Shown here: in pieces, positions 1 to 11,212 of the stretch
Layout of the letters: the number at the start of each line of letters is the position of its first letter
Numbering within the stretch: position 1 is the stretch's first letter
Assembly (NCBI GenBank): GCA_930367215.1
Contig: OV884060.1
Coordinates: 13,534,001 to 13,598,000 of the forward strand
Length of the DNA: 64,000 nucleotides
Origin: Pollenia angustigena
Lineage: Eukaryota; Arthropoda; Insecta; Diptera; Polleniidae
Direction of reading: 5' to 3'
Notes under the pieces: model-generated
The model's database searches: none
What the model saw: the letters and a program-made list of their open reading frames with translations, nothing else
What the model was told of the DNA's origin: nothing
Position numbers and translations under genes: made by a program

Positions 1-191
1 TTATGACAATAAAAATGCCATTATAGTCATTATAGTCAAAAAACATAGTTTTTTAATCCCGAATCCCGCCAGAGACAGAAAAAAAAATAAAATAAAGTAA
101 AATAAAATAAGAAAAAATGAAAAAAAAAAATAATTAAAAAAAATAAAAAAAAACAATTAAAAAAAAAATTAAAAAAAATTTTACTTTAGAG

Positions 192-1285
192 TGAATCCAT
201 GTCAAACCGTTAAGTCGTTCGGCATCATCACCTCCGATTTGAATGAAATTCAACACAAATGTTGAATGTTATTGGACTTTAACAAAACATAAATTTTCAG
301 ACCCCAGATTCTTTCGGCTTCCGAAATATGACGTCATAAAAGATGAGAAAAATGTGAAAAAACCTCAAAAGTCTCCTTACAAAAGGGGATAGAACTCTTG
401 AACTACGCAAGATAATTTAGTTTTATTGGTATCGTTTTAAAGGTGAAAGTGCACCCTTTTAAATGATATGCATATTGTGTTTTTCTAAGAAAAGGTCAAA
501 GCTCAATTATTGGGGTCTTGAGTTCAAAGCTCCATATCTAGAAAAGTATATTTTTTAAAATTCTTAAAAAAATATATGTTAAGTATTATACCCTCTTCAA
601 CATTTGCAGAAAATTTAAAGGTGGAGACTCGATTAGTGTTAGAGTTATATACCAGAACGTGATTCTAAGTATGTTTTGTGTTCAAAAATCCCTTGTTGTT
701 TTTGTATTTTAATTATTTTTTTCAGTATATCTGGAGAACGGCAAAAGCCAAAGTTTCCAAATTTTGTACACAAATTTAAGTTATCAATACACACCATCCC
801 ACGAAATGTGGTCGGGATTGGAGAAGTGGGCGTGGTACCTCCCGTACAAGAAATATCAAAAATTGTATAAAAACCTGAATCTTTGGACTGTCATATGATC
901 TATGGTTACGCCGTATATATCAAAAGATCGGAAATCTTTAGTAGGAAATATTCTCTGAAAAACTCGGAAAAATCGGTTCAGATACAAAAAATTTTTGATA
1001 TTTTTTGTACGGGAGGTACCACGCCCACTTCTCCAGTCCCGCCCACATTTTGTGGGATGGTGTGTATTGATAACTAAAATTTGTGTACTAAATTTGGAAA
1101 CTTTGGCTCTTGCCGTTCTCCAGATATACTGAAAAAAATAATTAAAATACAACAACAACAAGGGATTTTTGAACAAAATTTATGTTTTGTTTAAGTCCAA
1201 TTACATATAACATTTGTGTTGAATTTCATTCAAATCGGAGGTGCTGATGCCGAAAATGCCATTTTTTCGTGATGGTTTGACGTGT
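192..1285. repeat. Foldback (long inverted repeat) element
   Basis: Positions 192-300 are the reverse complement of about 1175-1285, and 687-855 are the reverse complement of about 1005-1175, with small differences. The arms contain the phrases GAACGGCAAAAGCC and GAGAAGTGGGCGTGG. The left arm carries about 390 extra bases (300-686) with no partner in the right arm. No transposase reading frame is visible, and the short frames inside it are mirror images of each other. The same GGGCGTGG-type phrases recur at 7000-7330. An A-rich low-complexity run lies just outside at 95-180. I read this as a non-autonomous foldback or MITE-like element; its family is unknown. Confidence 0.75.
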
Positions 1286-1454
1286 TTTAACTCTTTATTG
1301 CCTTTGTGTAACTATATATTTTTATAAAAATTTCAAGTATAAAAAAACATATTACTTTTTAGATTATAATAGGGTAAATTATAAAGGATTACTTTAGGGA
1401 CATCTCGAACAAAAATAAGTACTTTTTCTAGTAGAAAAGTTATTTTTCTGCTTA

Positions 1455-1816
1455 TTTTGTAAGCAAAGTTTTTGCTGGGATGTGCGTAATATCCTAGACT
1501 GTCTGCTTTGTAGCTTCTGGATGTTTGATTCGCATGCAGTACTCCGTAATTGGATGCCATATGTCCATATTGGTTTTATGATAGACTTGTATTAGAGAAC
1601 TTTGTTGTCTAAGGATAAGTTTGAGTTTCAACCGATTAGCCAATATAGTGGAGCGGCTTTAAGTTTCATAGCCGTTATTTTCACTTCAATATGACGAGAC
1701 CAGGTCAGGCGTCTATCTATATGAATTCCCAGGTATTTAACATGGCTTTCTGCCGTTTGTCTTCTGAGCATAAAAGTTAAGTGAGTTTGAAACAGCCTGA
1801 CTTGATTTAATTGCAA
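1455..1816 (-). pseudogene. Jockey-type non-LTR retrotransposon reverse transcriptase remnant
   Basis: The minus-strand reading contains VKYLGIHIDRRLTWSRHIE and ends in LYWLIG. This is the characteristic segment downstream of the polymerase core of Jockey-clade LINE reverse transcriptases. Beyond a frameshift near 1560-1630 the similarity continues in another frame (residues like YGIQLRSTACESNIQ, then LQSRQSRILRT), which matches the family's usual continuation. Only about 120 codons remain, with no start, no catalytic core and no 3' tail, so this is a dead 5'-truncated and frameshifted copy. Confidence 0.75.
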
Positions 1817-2047
1817 ACATTTTTGTGAAATTTTTTTCTATGTACTCAAATTGTTTGACAATAATTTGTATGAAATAAGATGACAGTCTGGCTATAAAAT
1901 ACTAGAGCTGGGTATAAAACAATGCTCTAAGTATAAATCAATAGTCGGAGAGTAGGCCAGAAGTCTGAGTATAAAACTGTATTTTGAGTACTTATTCTGA
2001 GCACGAAATCGAGTAAAATAAATCTTCAAGTTAACGCATAAGATACT

Positions 2048-2273
2048 GAGCTACCTAAACAAGAGCGGCAAGCGTTTTTTTTTTAAACATAAAAATTCTA
2101 TTTCAAATACAATATCAATAAAACAAACCAACATATCGATCTGTCAATTAAAATGTTCCATCCAGGTGGTGTCTAATTCGCATTCTAAAGGTTTGTTTCG
2201 TATAAATTGTATGGAAATGAGAAGTTTTTACATACAAAAAAAAAACGCTTGCCGCTCTTATTTAGGTAGCTCA
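2048..2273. mobile_element. MITE with ~35-bp terminal inverted repeats
   Basis: The left end (GAGCTACCTAAACAAGAGCG, then GCAAGCG and a T run) is mirrored at the right end (an A run, CGCTTGCCGCTC, then TAGGTAGCTC). It is about 226 bp with no coding capacity. The phrase CTAAACAAGAGCGG also occurs in the inverted ends of the element at 26929-27181, so the two are probably related. Confidence 0.7.
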
Positions 2274-2600
2274 AATATTCTGAGCAAAAGATTCTTTAAT
2301 TTTATTAAATTTGCTCAAAGTGTTAATTTGCCCCCTTTTACAAAATATAATCTAGGTTCCTTTTAACACATACCACCCCTCTTATGTTATCTAACTCCAT
2401 TAACATTCAACATGATTTTTGTGTGACAGTTGTATGGTACCTGGTGTCTAAATGTCTTTTAGTATATGCCTGAGAGTTTATTCCGCGTCATCATTTTAGT
2501 GGAAAAAACATTTGTTTCTTAACTCTTTCTTGAACGTATTTAATGTGACCTCAAGGATTCTAAGAACTGAGATTTTTCCCAGCAGGCAATGCGATAAAAG

Positions 2601-2810
2601 AGTTACGCTACGGTCACGCTTAACAAATATTTGGCCAAATAAGTATATCCACTACTTTTGTTAATAGTTATTGAGATTGAACATGGTCTTAATGTCAAAA
2701 AATAAAACTAATTATGATGCCAGACTCAGCAAAAAGGAAATTATATGCAAGTTTGCCTGTTGGTTACGTCTTTTCCGTTTAATATTTGCTAAATGTGACC
2801 GTAGCTTTAT
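2601..2810. mobile_element. Small inverted-repeat element (MITE-like)
   Basis: CTACGGTCACGCTTAACAAA at 2608 is mirrored by TTTGCTAAATGTGACCGTAG ending at 2804. No gene. Target duplications are not clear. Confidence 0.5.
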
Positions 2811-2910
2811 TAGACGTAAATTCAACATGAACATCACATTTTTTGTCATGAAATCATGCGTCAAAGCTCGATGCAAATCACAAAAACTTTTATATAAAAA
2901 TAACGTAGAA

Positions 2911-3295
2911 CTTTAGTCTTAAATACTTTAAAGCTGATCTCAGTTATTAACGGTTTGTGGTCTTAGGTTGTTGTAGTAAGATGTTCCTTTTAAATATATC
3001 AATAGCATTTCATGACCACACTATATTAATACCAGTGTAGTTTGTAGGAAAACCCATCATCCAAATAGCTGCCAAACAAATATACAGAGGACAACAGCTT
3101 TAAGGTGAAAAACAACAACCAACAGGAATTATTTTTATGAATATTTTTTGTTCGTTTAACTGCTACAGCTTCACTTCAAATAAAACACTTGAGATCGTAA
3201 ATTGTTCAGTGTTTATTGATATGACAGTAACAACACATACACATACATTCACACATTCAGTTGAATATAAAAAAAGAACAAAATTCCCTGAAAAA
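2911..3295. other. No gene seen
   Basis: AT-rich intergenic DNA between two MITEs. I see no conserved coding segment, RNA gene or clear repeat. Confidence 0.5.
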
Positions 3296-3634
3296 CCCTG
3301 CAAATAATAGGACCAGTCCAAACACGCGTGTAAAGAGTAGTCTACAAGGAAAAAACCTGGTCTATTTAACATTACGATGTTCTAGGAGAGGACCATATAA
3401 CCCACTTTTGGACCACTAAGGAGTAGTTTTAAAACTACGCCATGGTATACTCAAGAGGATTAGTTTTGAAGTCGTTTAAAAACGAATTGCATGTCGTTAA
3501 AAAACGAAGACATGTCGTCTCACTACAAACACTTTTTAACAATGGCATGGTCCATGCTTGCATTACATTGGACCAGCCCATGGAGTAGTCCATTTTATCA
3601 AAATGGATCAGGTGGTTCAGTTTTATTTGCAGGG
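3296..3634. mobile_element. MITE, CCCTGCAAATAAT family, copy 1
   Basis: It starts with CCCTGCAAATAATAGGACCA and ends with TTTTATTTGCAGGG. The flanking dinucleotide is AA on both sides. Two more copies, at 5792-6128 and 19095-19419, share the body, including GACATGTCGT and TCCTCTTGAGT. There is no transposase, and short open frames on both strands are by-products of its palindromic structure. Confidence 0.75.
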
Positions 3635-5129
3635 AAGTCACTAAAAGCAACGAGACAAAAAAATCCCGATGGAAAGTGTTGGAAAAACAACAACATCACA
3701 AACACATTTACACTCTTTAACGATATTTCGCCCAAAACGGAAACAAAGCACACACACACACACTCACGCAAATGCAGGTAGTGTGGGGGAAAAAAGAAAT
3801 ACAAGTTCTCTTCACCTGATGTAAGTACGTTTGTATATCGGCTATTGAAATATTTCGATGTGTGTGTGTAAAAATCAGTGTTGCCAATTTAGCCATTTAG
3901 TGGCTGATTTAGCCATTTTTTTAACTTGCTAAGCCATACAATTTCTTTGCCGTTTTTCTTTTAAAATAATAATTTTTATTTTCTTATAAAAATTCTATAT
4001 ATGAGCCGTTTATTTTGAAAATGGCATAAGTCACTTTTTCAAAAAAAAAAAAATAGAGTTAATAATAAATAATAATAACAAATAATAATAATAATAAATA
4101 CTGAGAAAAATATCATTATCATGATATATCAAAACGCAAACCCTTAAATATCTCGACTTAAAAACAAAATGACTTATGCCACTTTCAAAATAAACGGCTC
4201 ATATATATACAAATATAAATCGGCAAAGGCAAGAGAGTTAAGAACACTTTCCTCCTCTGTATGTCAACCGATTTGAACAAAATATACACGATATGAAAGA
4301 AATTTACTCACAGAAGTGCACAATATATATTTTATTTAAATCTGTTCAACTATTTCAGAGTTATAAGCGTTTAAATTTGCTACTAACACAAATAAAAAAT
4401 TGGTTTTTTACAATTTTCAAATAATAAAAAATAGGGTGGTCGATTATTCGACATTTTTCAAAAACCGGTTTTCGAATATTTCGACTATATAACTCTTATG
4501 TATAAATCAGTACAGGCAAAACAGTTAAGAACGTTTTTTTCCTTTGTTTGTCAACCGAACCTCGTTGGGGAGAAAAAAGTATTAAAAAGGGGAAATACGG
4601 GAAATTAAAGTTATTTCTTTTACTTTTCCGTGCTGCATGTGATAATTTAAAATTTTCTATAATATTGAAATTAGAAACATAATATTATAGGTGCAGGGTC
4701 CTGCGTGAGCGAAACCCTATAAGATGAAAAATGTTGGTACTTATTATTTTTCATCATCCTATAAAAAAGAACAAGTAAGGGGAGCTTTCTAGTACTTTTT
4801 CGTTCAACATCTGGTACTTTGATTCATTTTCGTAAATATTAGACATACATAGAAACATAAAATTAAACATGCAATGTCCTGAGTGGATGACAATCTATAA
4901 AGGAGACTTTTTGATACTTTTTTGTTTTCCAATTAATATTTTTTATATTGAACTTAAAAGTTAAATTAACTCACGTAGAAGATAAAATATGAACCGGACG
5001 TTGGGCCCTCGCTAAATCGATCCACTAAGACGGAAACATGTAAATTCATAAGTGTATACTAAGTTAGATATGCTATGTTTTCTTCATATGAACATGAAAA
5101 TTTATGATCGAATTTTGACCATTAGGCGA

Positions 5130-5275
5130 ACAACATGAAATTAATTAAAATTTATTGATAATTTTTCATTCTTGACTGAGCTGGGAACCGAACCCAGTCT
5201 TTCACGGACAGGTTGCCCTTACATGTTTCGATTGTAACTACTCAATCTCTTCAGAGGGGTTTGCCGTTTAACACT
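5130..5275 (-). repeat. tRNA-derived SINE fragment (head type 2)
   Basis: The minus strand reads GGCAAACCCCTCTGAAGAGA at the head. It then has CTGGGTTCGGTTCCCAGCTC, which resembles a tRNA T-arm and contains a polymerase III B box, followed by AGTCAAGAATGAAAAATT. The same head and tail occur at 44858-45070 and 57800-57995. It is not a functional tRNA: no acceptor stem or anticodon arm can be closed around the T-arm. Confidence 0.65.
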
Positions 5276-5791
5276 CACCGCCATTCGCTATAAACGATCT
5301 TACAAAATAAGAGAACAGTATTCCAATATTAAATTTATAAAATGAATTAACAAGGAATTTCCTATAAAGTTACTTTCACTTCTTTGGTGAAATGCTGAGA
5401 GGCTAGAGAGGCTATAAAGCCAAGTAAACATAGTTTAAAGTAATTTGAGAAAAAGGTTATAAAGCAACCTTTAATTCGATTTTATCAATTGGGAAAATAT
5501 TTTTACCATAACAGTAATACATTTATACCCAAACCACAAAAGTGGATAAGGTACTACATATGCATTTGTTTTGTTGTTTGTAAAACCTTAAAATGTCTGA
5601 GTCGAATTAATGATGCCCGTCCGGCTGGCTGTCCATGTTAACCTTGTGCGCAAAGTACAGGTCGCAATTTTGCAAATAATTTAATAAAATTTGGTGCATA
5701 GGTTCTAATCCATAAGAATGATAAAAACAAGATTGCGCATTGCGCATGTTTTCAAAATTCAACTGCCTAATATGACGTCACATCAGCATAT

Positions 5792-6128
5792 CCCTGCAAA
5801 TAATATTGGACTACCTGATCCATTTCGATAAAATGGACTACTCCATGGACTGGTTCAGTGTAATGCAAGCATGGACCATGTCATTGTTAAAAAGTGTTTG
5901 TAGTGAGACGACATGTCTTCGTTTTTGAACGACACGCTTTTGTTTTTAAAGACTTCAAAACGTATCCTCTTGAGTATAACATGTAGTAGTTTTAAGACTA
6001 CTCCTTTGTAATCCAAAGCTGGGTTATATGGTCTTGCCCTTTTTTCCACACGCTTGGGTTACTTTTGGACTAGTACTAGTCCCTTGTGGGACTAGGGCGT
6101 GTTTGGACTGGTCCTATTATTTGCAGGG
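5792..6128. mobile_element. MITE, CCCTGCAAATAAT family, copy 2
   Basis: Inverse orientation relative to copy 1, starting CCCTGCAAATAATATTGGAC and ending TATTATTTGCAGGG. The dinucleotide AT flanks both sides. It is nested inside the hAT element 3876-6641 and is therefore younger than it. Confidence 0.75.
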
Positions 6129-6668
6129 ATTATACACATGTTTGTTTGCTTGTGTTTCTATATTTTAGCTGTACTTATACGCTGATGTGACGTAGATGCG
6201 CAGAAACATTTCATTTTTTAAAAGCTTAAAGCCGTATCTTGGCTTCTTTGTATCATGGGGTTGACCGGCTTAACTTTCTTACTTGATTTTTATTGTAGAT
6301 TTGGACTCAAAAGGTTGGCTAGATGTTGTCATGACTATGATTTACCATCAAAATATTTAAAAATATTAGGCACAAGTGATTCCTATGAGATGAACAATAA
6401 CGACATCGAATTTATCGATGATTTTATTTGAGGGGCTTAGAGCACAATATTAATTTACGTTAATTCTTATGTTACAAATTGATCTTAGCTTACAATTTTA
6501 TTTTAAAAAAATGTTTAATGAATTATTTCTATTTGGCAATTGAGTTTTAATATGTTTTTATTTGAAAAAGTTTTAAGCGAATTTTTAGCAATTTTGTTCG
6601 TAAATTTAGCCATGTTTGGTCAGCAAGTTTTGGCAACACTGGTAAAAATATACGTTTATTTTCTTTTT

Positions 6669-7436
6669 ATACCCTTCAACAAAAGGTAAAAGCATTTATA
6701 TTGGTTTGTCATTCCGCTTGTAATTTCTACAATATTGCTCTAAAACCCTATAAAATATCATTTAGGGCCGGAGGGAAGTTCATTTAGGGATTTTTGTCTG
6801 TCGTCTGACCATCTGTCTGCTTAAATGGGTTTTCCAAAGACACCCGATTGGGGCTTATTTTTTGTTGCTTTTACGCCATATCGTGGGTGCAAAGTACCAA
6901 AGATTATAGCTTGGTTGGTACACATTTATGTCACATATGCTCCGTAATATTTTGCTATTGAAATGGAGCCAAATCGATCCTCAAATGGCTGAGGTTATCA
7001 ATGGACAGCTTCTGACAAAATATGGGCGGGAGTGTAGACATGGGCGTGGCAAAAAATGTATTTATTTATATTTAAAGAACGGTAAGAGAAAAATTGTTCA
7101 AACTTGGTACACATATGTATGTACATAGCTGGAGGTTATCAATACACAACCTCTCTAAAAATATGGGCGGGATTGGTGAAGTGGGTGCGGCACCTTTCGT
7201 AAAAAGAAATTATAGATTAACATATGTATATCTGTAGAGTGGCAAGAGATAAGGTAAAAGCATCTTCCTTATCAATACACAACTTCCGTTAAAATGTGGT
7301 CGGTAAAAGTGGGCGTGGCACAACATTGAGTTATTTATAAGAGAGAAGGTATTTATATACCTTTCTTTTTTTCTATCGCACCATGGTGTAGGTTATAAAA
7401 AATTCGGTACAGCCGAATAAAACACTCTCACTTGTT
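6669..7436 (+). repeat. Degenerate interspersed repeat, TATACCCT...GCCGAATA family
   Basis: It starts TATACCCTTCAAC and ends in ATTCGGTACAGCCGAATAAA. Between these lie reiterated degenerate modules with ATCAATACACAAC and GTGGGCGTGGC. The minus-strand copy at 31690-32635 and a fragment near 26880-26925 have the same end motif. No coding capacity is seen; the element class is unknown. Confidence 0.5.
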
Positions 7437-8399
7437 TTGTTTGCATTTGTATCTAGAAGCAGAGTTTTATGGGTTTTTTTTTCGTGCACAAATAAAATAA
7501 TTTACTTTGTTGTTGTTTGACACATGACCTCAAAGTTTATAAATTTTATATTTTGTCAGACATGAAGGCAGAATAATGAATTTCGAATACTGCTTGTGAA
7601 ACAAAACGTAGTTTTATATTATGGCTTTAAGGAATAACTTTTGCGTTAGCTATAATTTAACGTGCTAATAAAATAACGAGAAATTTAATAGTAAAACAAA
7701 TGTTTTGTGTTTTTAAGGTTATGAAAATGTTTAGGCATGTACGTAAAAAGTTAATTTATGACATACTTAAAGAGATTATTCTTTCTACTGTTTCATGTTT
7801 GAATTTGTTGTTAGAATTCAAATATTTTTAAATTTAGAGCGGGTTTTTTACATAGAGCTTAAACCAGGATCAATAGTAAGATTTGTTAATCTTATAATAA
7901 AATTAATCTAGCCTTAATCCTCTGTGGCGTTTTTGAGTGAAAGATTAAAGCTTTAAGCATTGCCATATGAATTGACAATACTTTTATGTATAAGTATGGC
8001 AGTTTACAACAAATACCAAAAATTGTCATCAAATTACTGTTCTTAACGTGAAAAAGAAGAAGAAAAGGCGAGAATTTTGTATTGTGTTATATAATATTAT
8101 ATGTTTATAAATATATATTTATTCTTATTGGAGCTTTATTTAATAATTACTTTTAATTATTTAAGCTTGAGGGTGGAATATTTAATAAAACTTTAAATAA
8201 AAAAAAATAAAAAATATTTCCTTTTATAAGCTGTTCGTACTTTTCAAAGTTCTGTCGCAAGTTTAAACCACCAACTTTGGGCGTTTAAACTTGGCAACAA
8301 AATGAAATAATCGACTACCCAAAAACGAATTTCAAAGTTTAAAAAAACAATGCTTAAAATTTCCCATACTTCTGCTGTAATTTTTAGGAGTTTGTCTAA
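7437..8399. other. No gene seen
   Basis: AT-rich sequence without recognisable coding segments, RNA genes or clear repeats. Confidence 0.5.
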
Positions 8400-8690
8400 C
8401 ACCAACCTTCAGCACGTGTGGAAAAAATATAAGTTTGTTATTCCAATTGTAATTTCTACAGTATTGAGTTGAGACCCTTGATAAAGTATATATATTCAGA
8501 ATCCTTATGTGTACCGAAGTTGATTTATCGATGTCCGCCTGTCTATCTGTCTATGTGTATGTTGAAATGGGGTTTCCAAAGATCCCAGTTATCATGGGCA
8601 CTAGCTTGTTATAGAATTATATCGCGTATAGTCCGGGATAGATTGCTATTGAAATTAAGTTACATCAGTCTACAAATGGCTGAGATATGA
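8400..8690 (+). repeat. Fragment of an interspersed repeat
   Basis: It contains TATATATTCAGAATCCTTAT and then GATGTCCGCCTGTCTATCTG, followed by GGTTTCCAAAGA. Similar phrases stand at 6790-6850 and, reversed, at 32460-32540. I see only a decayed fragment. Confidence 0.4.
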
Positions 8691-8783
8691 ACAGAAAACC
8701 ATAACTATTTTTACCATAAACCTATACTTTTTGAAATCCTATTTATGTTTTGGATCTTTATTGTTTCACTTTCAAAACTAGAT

Positions 8784-9601
8784 TTAAGGGCCGATGTTGA
8801 TGTTGAATAAAACACAAATTATTTGGGAAATTATTGTCATTTCTTTTTCTTATGATAATATTAGCAAGTTTCAATTATGTATGGAACATAATATCAGCCA
8901 AATGGACGCCGCGGAATTATCTCATCCTTAAGCTCTTGAATTGCTGCTGGCTTATCGACGTACACCCTTTCTTTCAAATCACCCCAAAGAAAGAACTCCA
9001 ACGGTGTCAAATTACATGCTTTTGGCGGCCAATTGACATCGCCACCACGTGAGATAACACGGCCATTGAATTTGTCGCGCAAAAAAGCCATTGTTTCGTT
9101 AGTTGTATAGCAAGTGGCACCGTCCTGCTGAAACCACATATCGTCCACATCCATATCTTCCACTTTGAACCATTAATAGTTCGTTATCATCTCACGATAG
9201 CGAACACCAATCACAGTAACTGCATGGCCGGGCTCATCTTGGAAAAAATACGGCTCGATGATGCCGCCAGACCATAAACCGCACCAAACAGTCATTCTTT
9301 GTGGTTGCATTGGTTTTTCGATAATCACTCTTGGATTATCATTCGCCCAAATGCGGCAATTCTGCTTATTGACGAATACACTGGGGTGTAAATGTGCCCC
9401 ATCACTGAAGCTGATTTGCACGATATGCATTTTGATTTGAACGCCCATTTTCATAATAAGCCTGAATAACTTTAACGCGTTGCTCGATTGTGTATTTTTC
9501 CATGGTTCAAATTGAGTTAGTCTGAAATTGAGAAATGTCAAATGAAATGCAGAAAAAAACTTGACGTTTAGATGTGGTTCACATTCAACATCAGCCCTTA
9601 A
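8784..9601 (-). mobile_element. Internally deleted mariner element (rosa/DD41D-like)
   Basis: Inverted ends: TTAAGGGCCGATGTTGA at 8784 against TCAACATCAGCCCTTAA ending at 9601. The element is about 818 bp, shorter than the ~1.3 kb usual for mariners, because of two internal deletions in the transposase gene. Related but differently deleted copies sit at 41992-42727 and 56501-57177. Confidence 0.8.
8875..9503 (-). pseudogene. Broken mariner-family transposase
   Basis: This would be a cut-and-paste DDE transposase. The minus strand begins at 9503 with MEKYTIEQRVKVIQAYYENG, the start of the DNA-binding domain. After about 28 codons a deletion joins it out of frame to the catalytic part (SFSDGAHLH, NKQNCRIWANDNPRVI). 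A stop (TAA, 9173-9175) interrupts the frame before MWFQQDGATCYTT. From the aspartate of QQDGA to the acidic residue of LTPLEFFLWG there are 41 intervening residues, the spacing of the rosa (DD41D) group, although the third residue here is E. A second deletion after LKDEII removes the C-terminal stretch and shifts frame, leaving GVHLADIMFHT before a stop at 8875. Not functional. Confidence 0.85.
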
Positions 9602-10746
9602 CCACCCTTTATAAGTGACCTTGTTATAGACATATAACTACTTTTTTATTAATAAAAAATAAAATGTTTTGGCACAATGGCTCAGCTTAATTAGCAAAAT
9701 TTGGCGTAGATATTTACGACTATTTAATATTGAAGTCGACTCGTATGACAGCTTACTGATCCCATTGCTACGGCAGTGGCCTCCTCGTGGTACTCCCTAC
9801 GGACCACCTCTGTGGGGTGGAAGCGAATTCGAGCGACGGTCTTTAACATATCCGAATGGTTATTTAAAAAAAATGTATAAGGAAGCAGGCATATTTGCTA
9901 TTGACTTTTATCAAGCCAGGCTGGTGGCTTAGCTGGCAACCCCAGCGCCAGCCTCGGAGAGCTATAGGCCAATCACTTATTCTCCCCGAAGTTAAAGTTA
10001 TAACTGATACCTAGCGGCCCTATGTTCCACAGGGAATCAAAGAATTACATATATTTAAATATTGAAAATGAGCCAAATCGCTCCACTATTTCACCTGGCC
10101 CTATACCATCGTCTTACCGAATTGAAGATTTTAGAGTGAAGGGTCCATATTAAACAAGCTCGCTTGATAGCATTCGGCTGAAATATATTTTATATATGTA
10201 TGACATTTGCTTGGTTTTTAAAAATCAGCGAATTCGACTAATGGGCGCTAACCATACAAATATGCTCCTCCTGGAATAAGGATTTTGACACGATAGCACC
10301 CATACTAATGAGCTAGGGGAACATTTATTTTTAATGCTATAGTGAAGAGTAAAAAAGAATCGTCGCAGCTAAATATAGCACTTATACTTTTTTTTAAGCA
10401 AATTTTAGAGTCGTTCTTAATTTCAAATATAAAACAAATTTTTACATTCTTTTTTTTTTAATAAAAACTTAAATTAAAAAAATTTCAAAATATTTCAAGT
10501 CTCTGCAGTTGTGTGAATATTAATTTTATATCTAGTGGCACTATGAATTTTTTTTTATGTACAATAAATAAATGAAAAAACAAACTTTTCCTCAATTTAA
10601 TAAAGCGCAAAGAGATTCATGCTCAAGCTGAAAGTGACAATAAATAAAATTTAACGCGATAAAAATAAGATTTATATTTAATAAAATCCACCCACATGTC
10701 TCCTAAGGGAAAAATTTATAATACTTTTATTGTATTTTACTTTCAG
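9602..10746. other. Upstream flank of the UNC93-like gene; no gene or promoter recognised
   Basis: AT-rich sequence with no recognisable coding segment. The frame at 9669-9932 has no ATG-based or family support. The transcription start of the downstream gene is not visible. A pyrimidine-rich acceptor-like site (TATTTTACTTTCAG) ends at 10746, so the promoter may lie farther upstream behind a non-coding exon. Confidence 0.4.
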
Positions 10747-10847
10747 ATCAATTAATTTTGCTTCAATTTCTCGAGTTAAACTTTTACTGGTTGTTTTTTC
10801 TCAACGTTTGGCTGCTGGTCTAGTTGCGGTGTCAGACAAGAAGAGTG
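10747..10847 (+). other. 5' untranslated part of the first coding exon, after a probable splice acceptor
   Basis: TATTTTACTTTCAG ends at 10746 and looks like a 3' splice site, so this exon may be the second exon of the transcript. An in-frame TAG at 10821-10823 lies 8 codons before the ATG at 10848, which fixes the start. No donor of an upstream non-coding exon could be assigned. Confidence 0.45.
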
Positions 10848-11212
10848 ATGGATGCTGCTGCCATTGATCTCACAACCCGTGTCCTTATGCCAGTAAATGG
10901 TGTAAATGGCCAGCAACAATCTGACATTGGAGATAAACATGATGATGATGAAGATGATGTTGTCGCCAAATCACGTAGTGGGGTGGCTGCTATGACGCCT
11001 GTTTGTCAATATGAACCCAGAGAACGTTTTGTCATTACGAAAAATGTCATCATCATTGGTCTGGCATTTATGATACACTTCACTGCCTTCCACGGCACCT
11101 CTAATTTGCAGAGTTCTGTTAATTCAGATAAGGCGTTGGGCACAACAACGTTAGCGGTCATTTATGGATCATTAATATTGTCGAATATTTTTCTACCCAT
11201 GACAGTGATAAG
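10848..11212 (+). CDS. UNC93-like gene, coding exon 1
   Basis: Codons 1-121 plus two bases of codon 122. It encodes the acidic N-terminus, the first membrane segment (NVIIIGLAFMIHFTAFHG) and the second. The donor is ATAAG|GTGAGA. The start ATG has G at -3 and at +4. Confidence 0.9.

Larger units (their letters stand above)
3876..6641. mobile_element. Non-autonomous hAT element, CAGTGTTGCCA family, with perfect 8-bp target duplication
   Basis: The element begins CAGTGTTGCCAATTTAGCC and ends TTTTGGCAACACTG. The 8-mer GTAAAAAT lies immediately outside both ends (3868-3875 and 6642-6649), the signature of a hAT insertion. The 2.77-kb body has no recognisable transposase. It holds nested elements: a tRNA-derived SINE on the minus strand (about 5130-5275) and a CCCTGC MITE (5792-6128). 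Internal text around 5340-5720 (GCCAAGTAAACATAG, TCCGGCTGGCTGTCCATG) recurs in the 1.5-kb elements at 47392 and 60516, so all three belong to one family. (AAT)n and (CA)n microsatellites occur near 4060 and 3750. Confidence 0.85.

Noticed and set aside
3435..3804. Overlapping 71-, 96- and 68-codon frames
   Set aside because: They read through both strands of a palindromic MITE and a (CA)n microsatellite.
10824..10847. Upstream TTG start giving eight extra residues for the UNC93-like protein
   Set aside because: Nuclear insect genes use ATG; 10824 is TTG directly after an in-frame TAG. The ATG at 10848 is the supported start.
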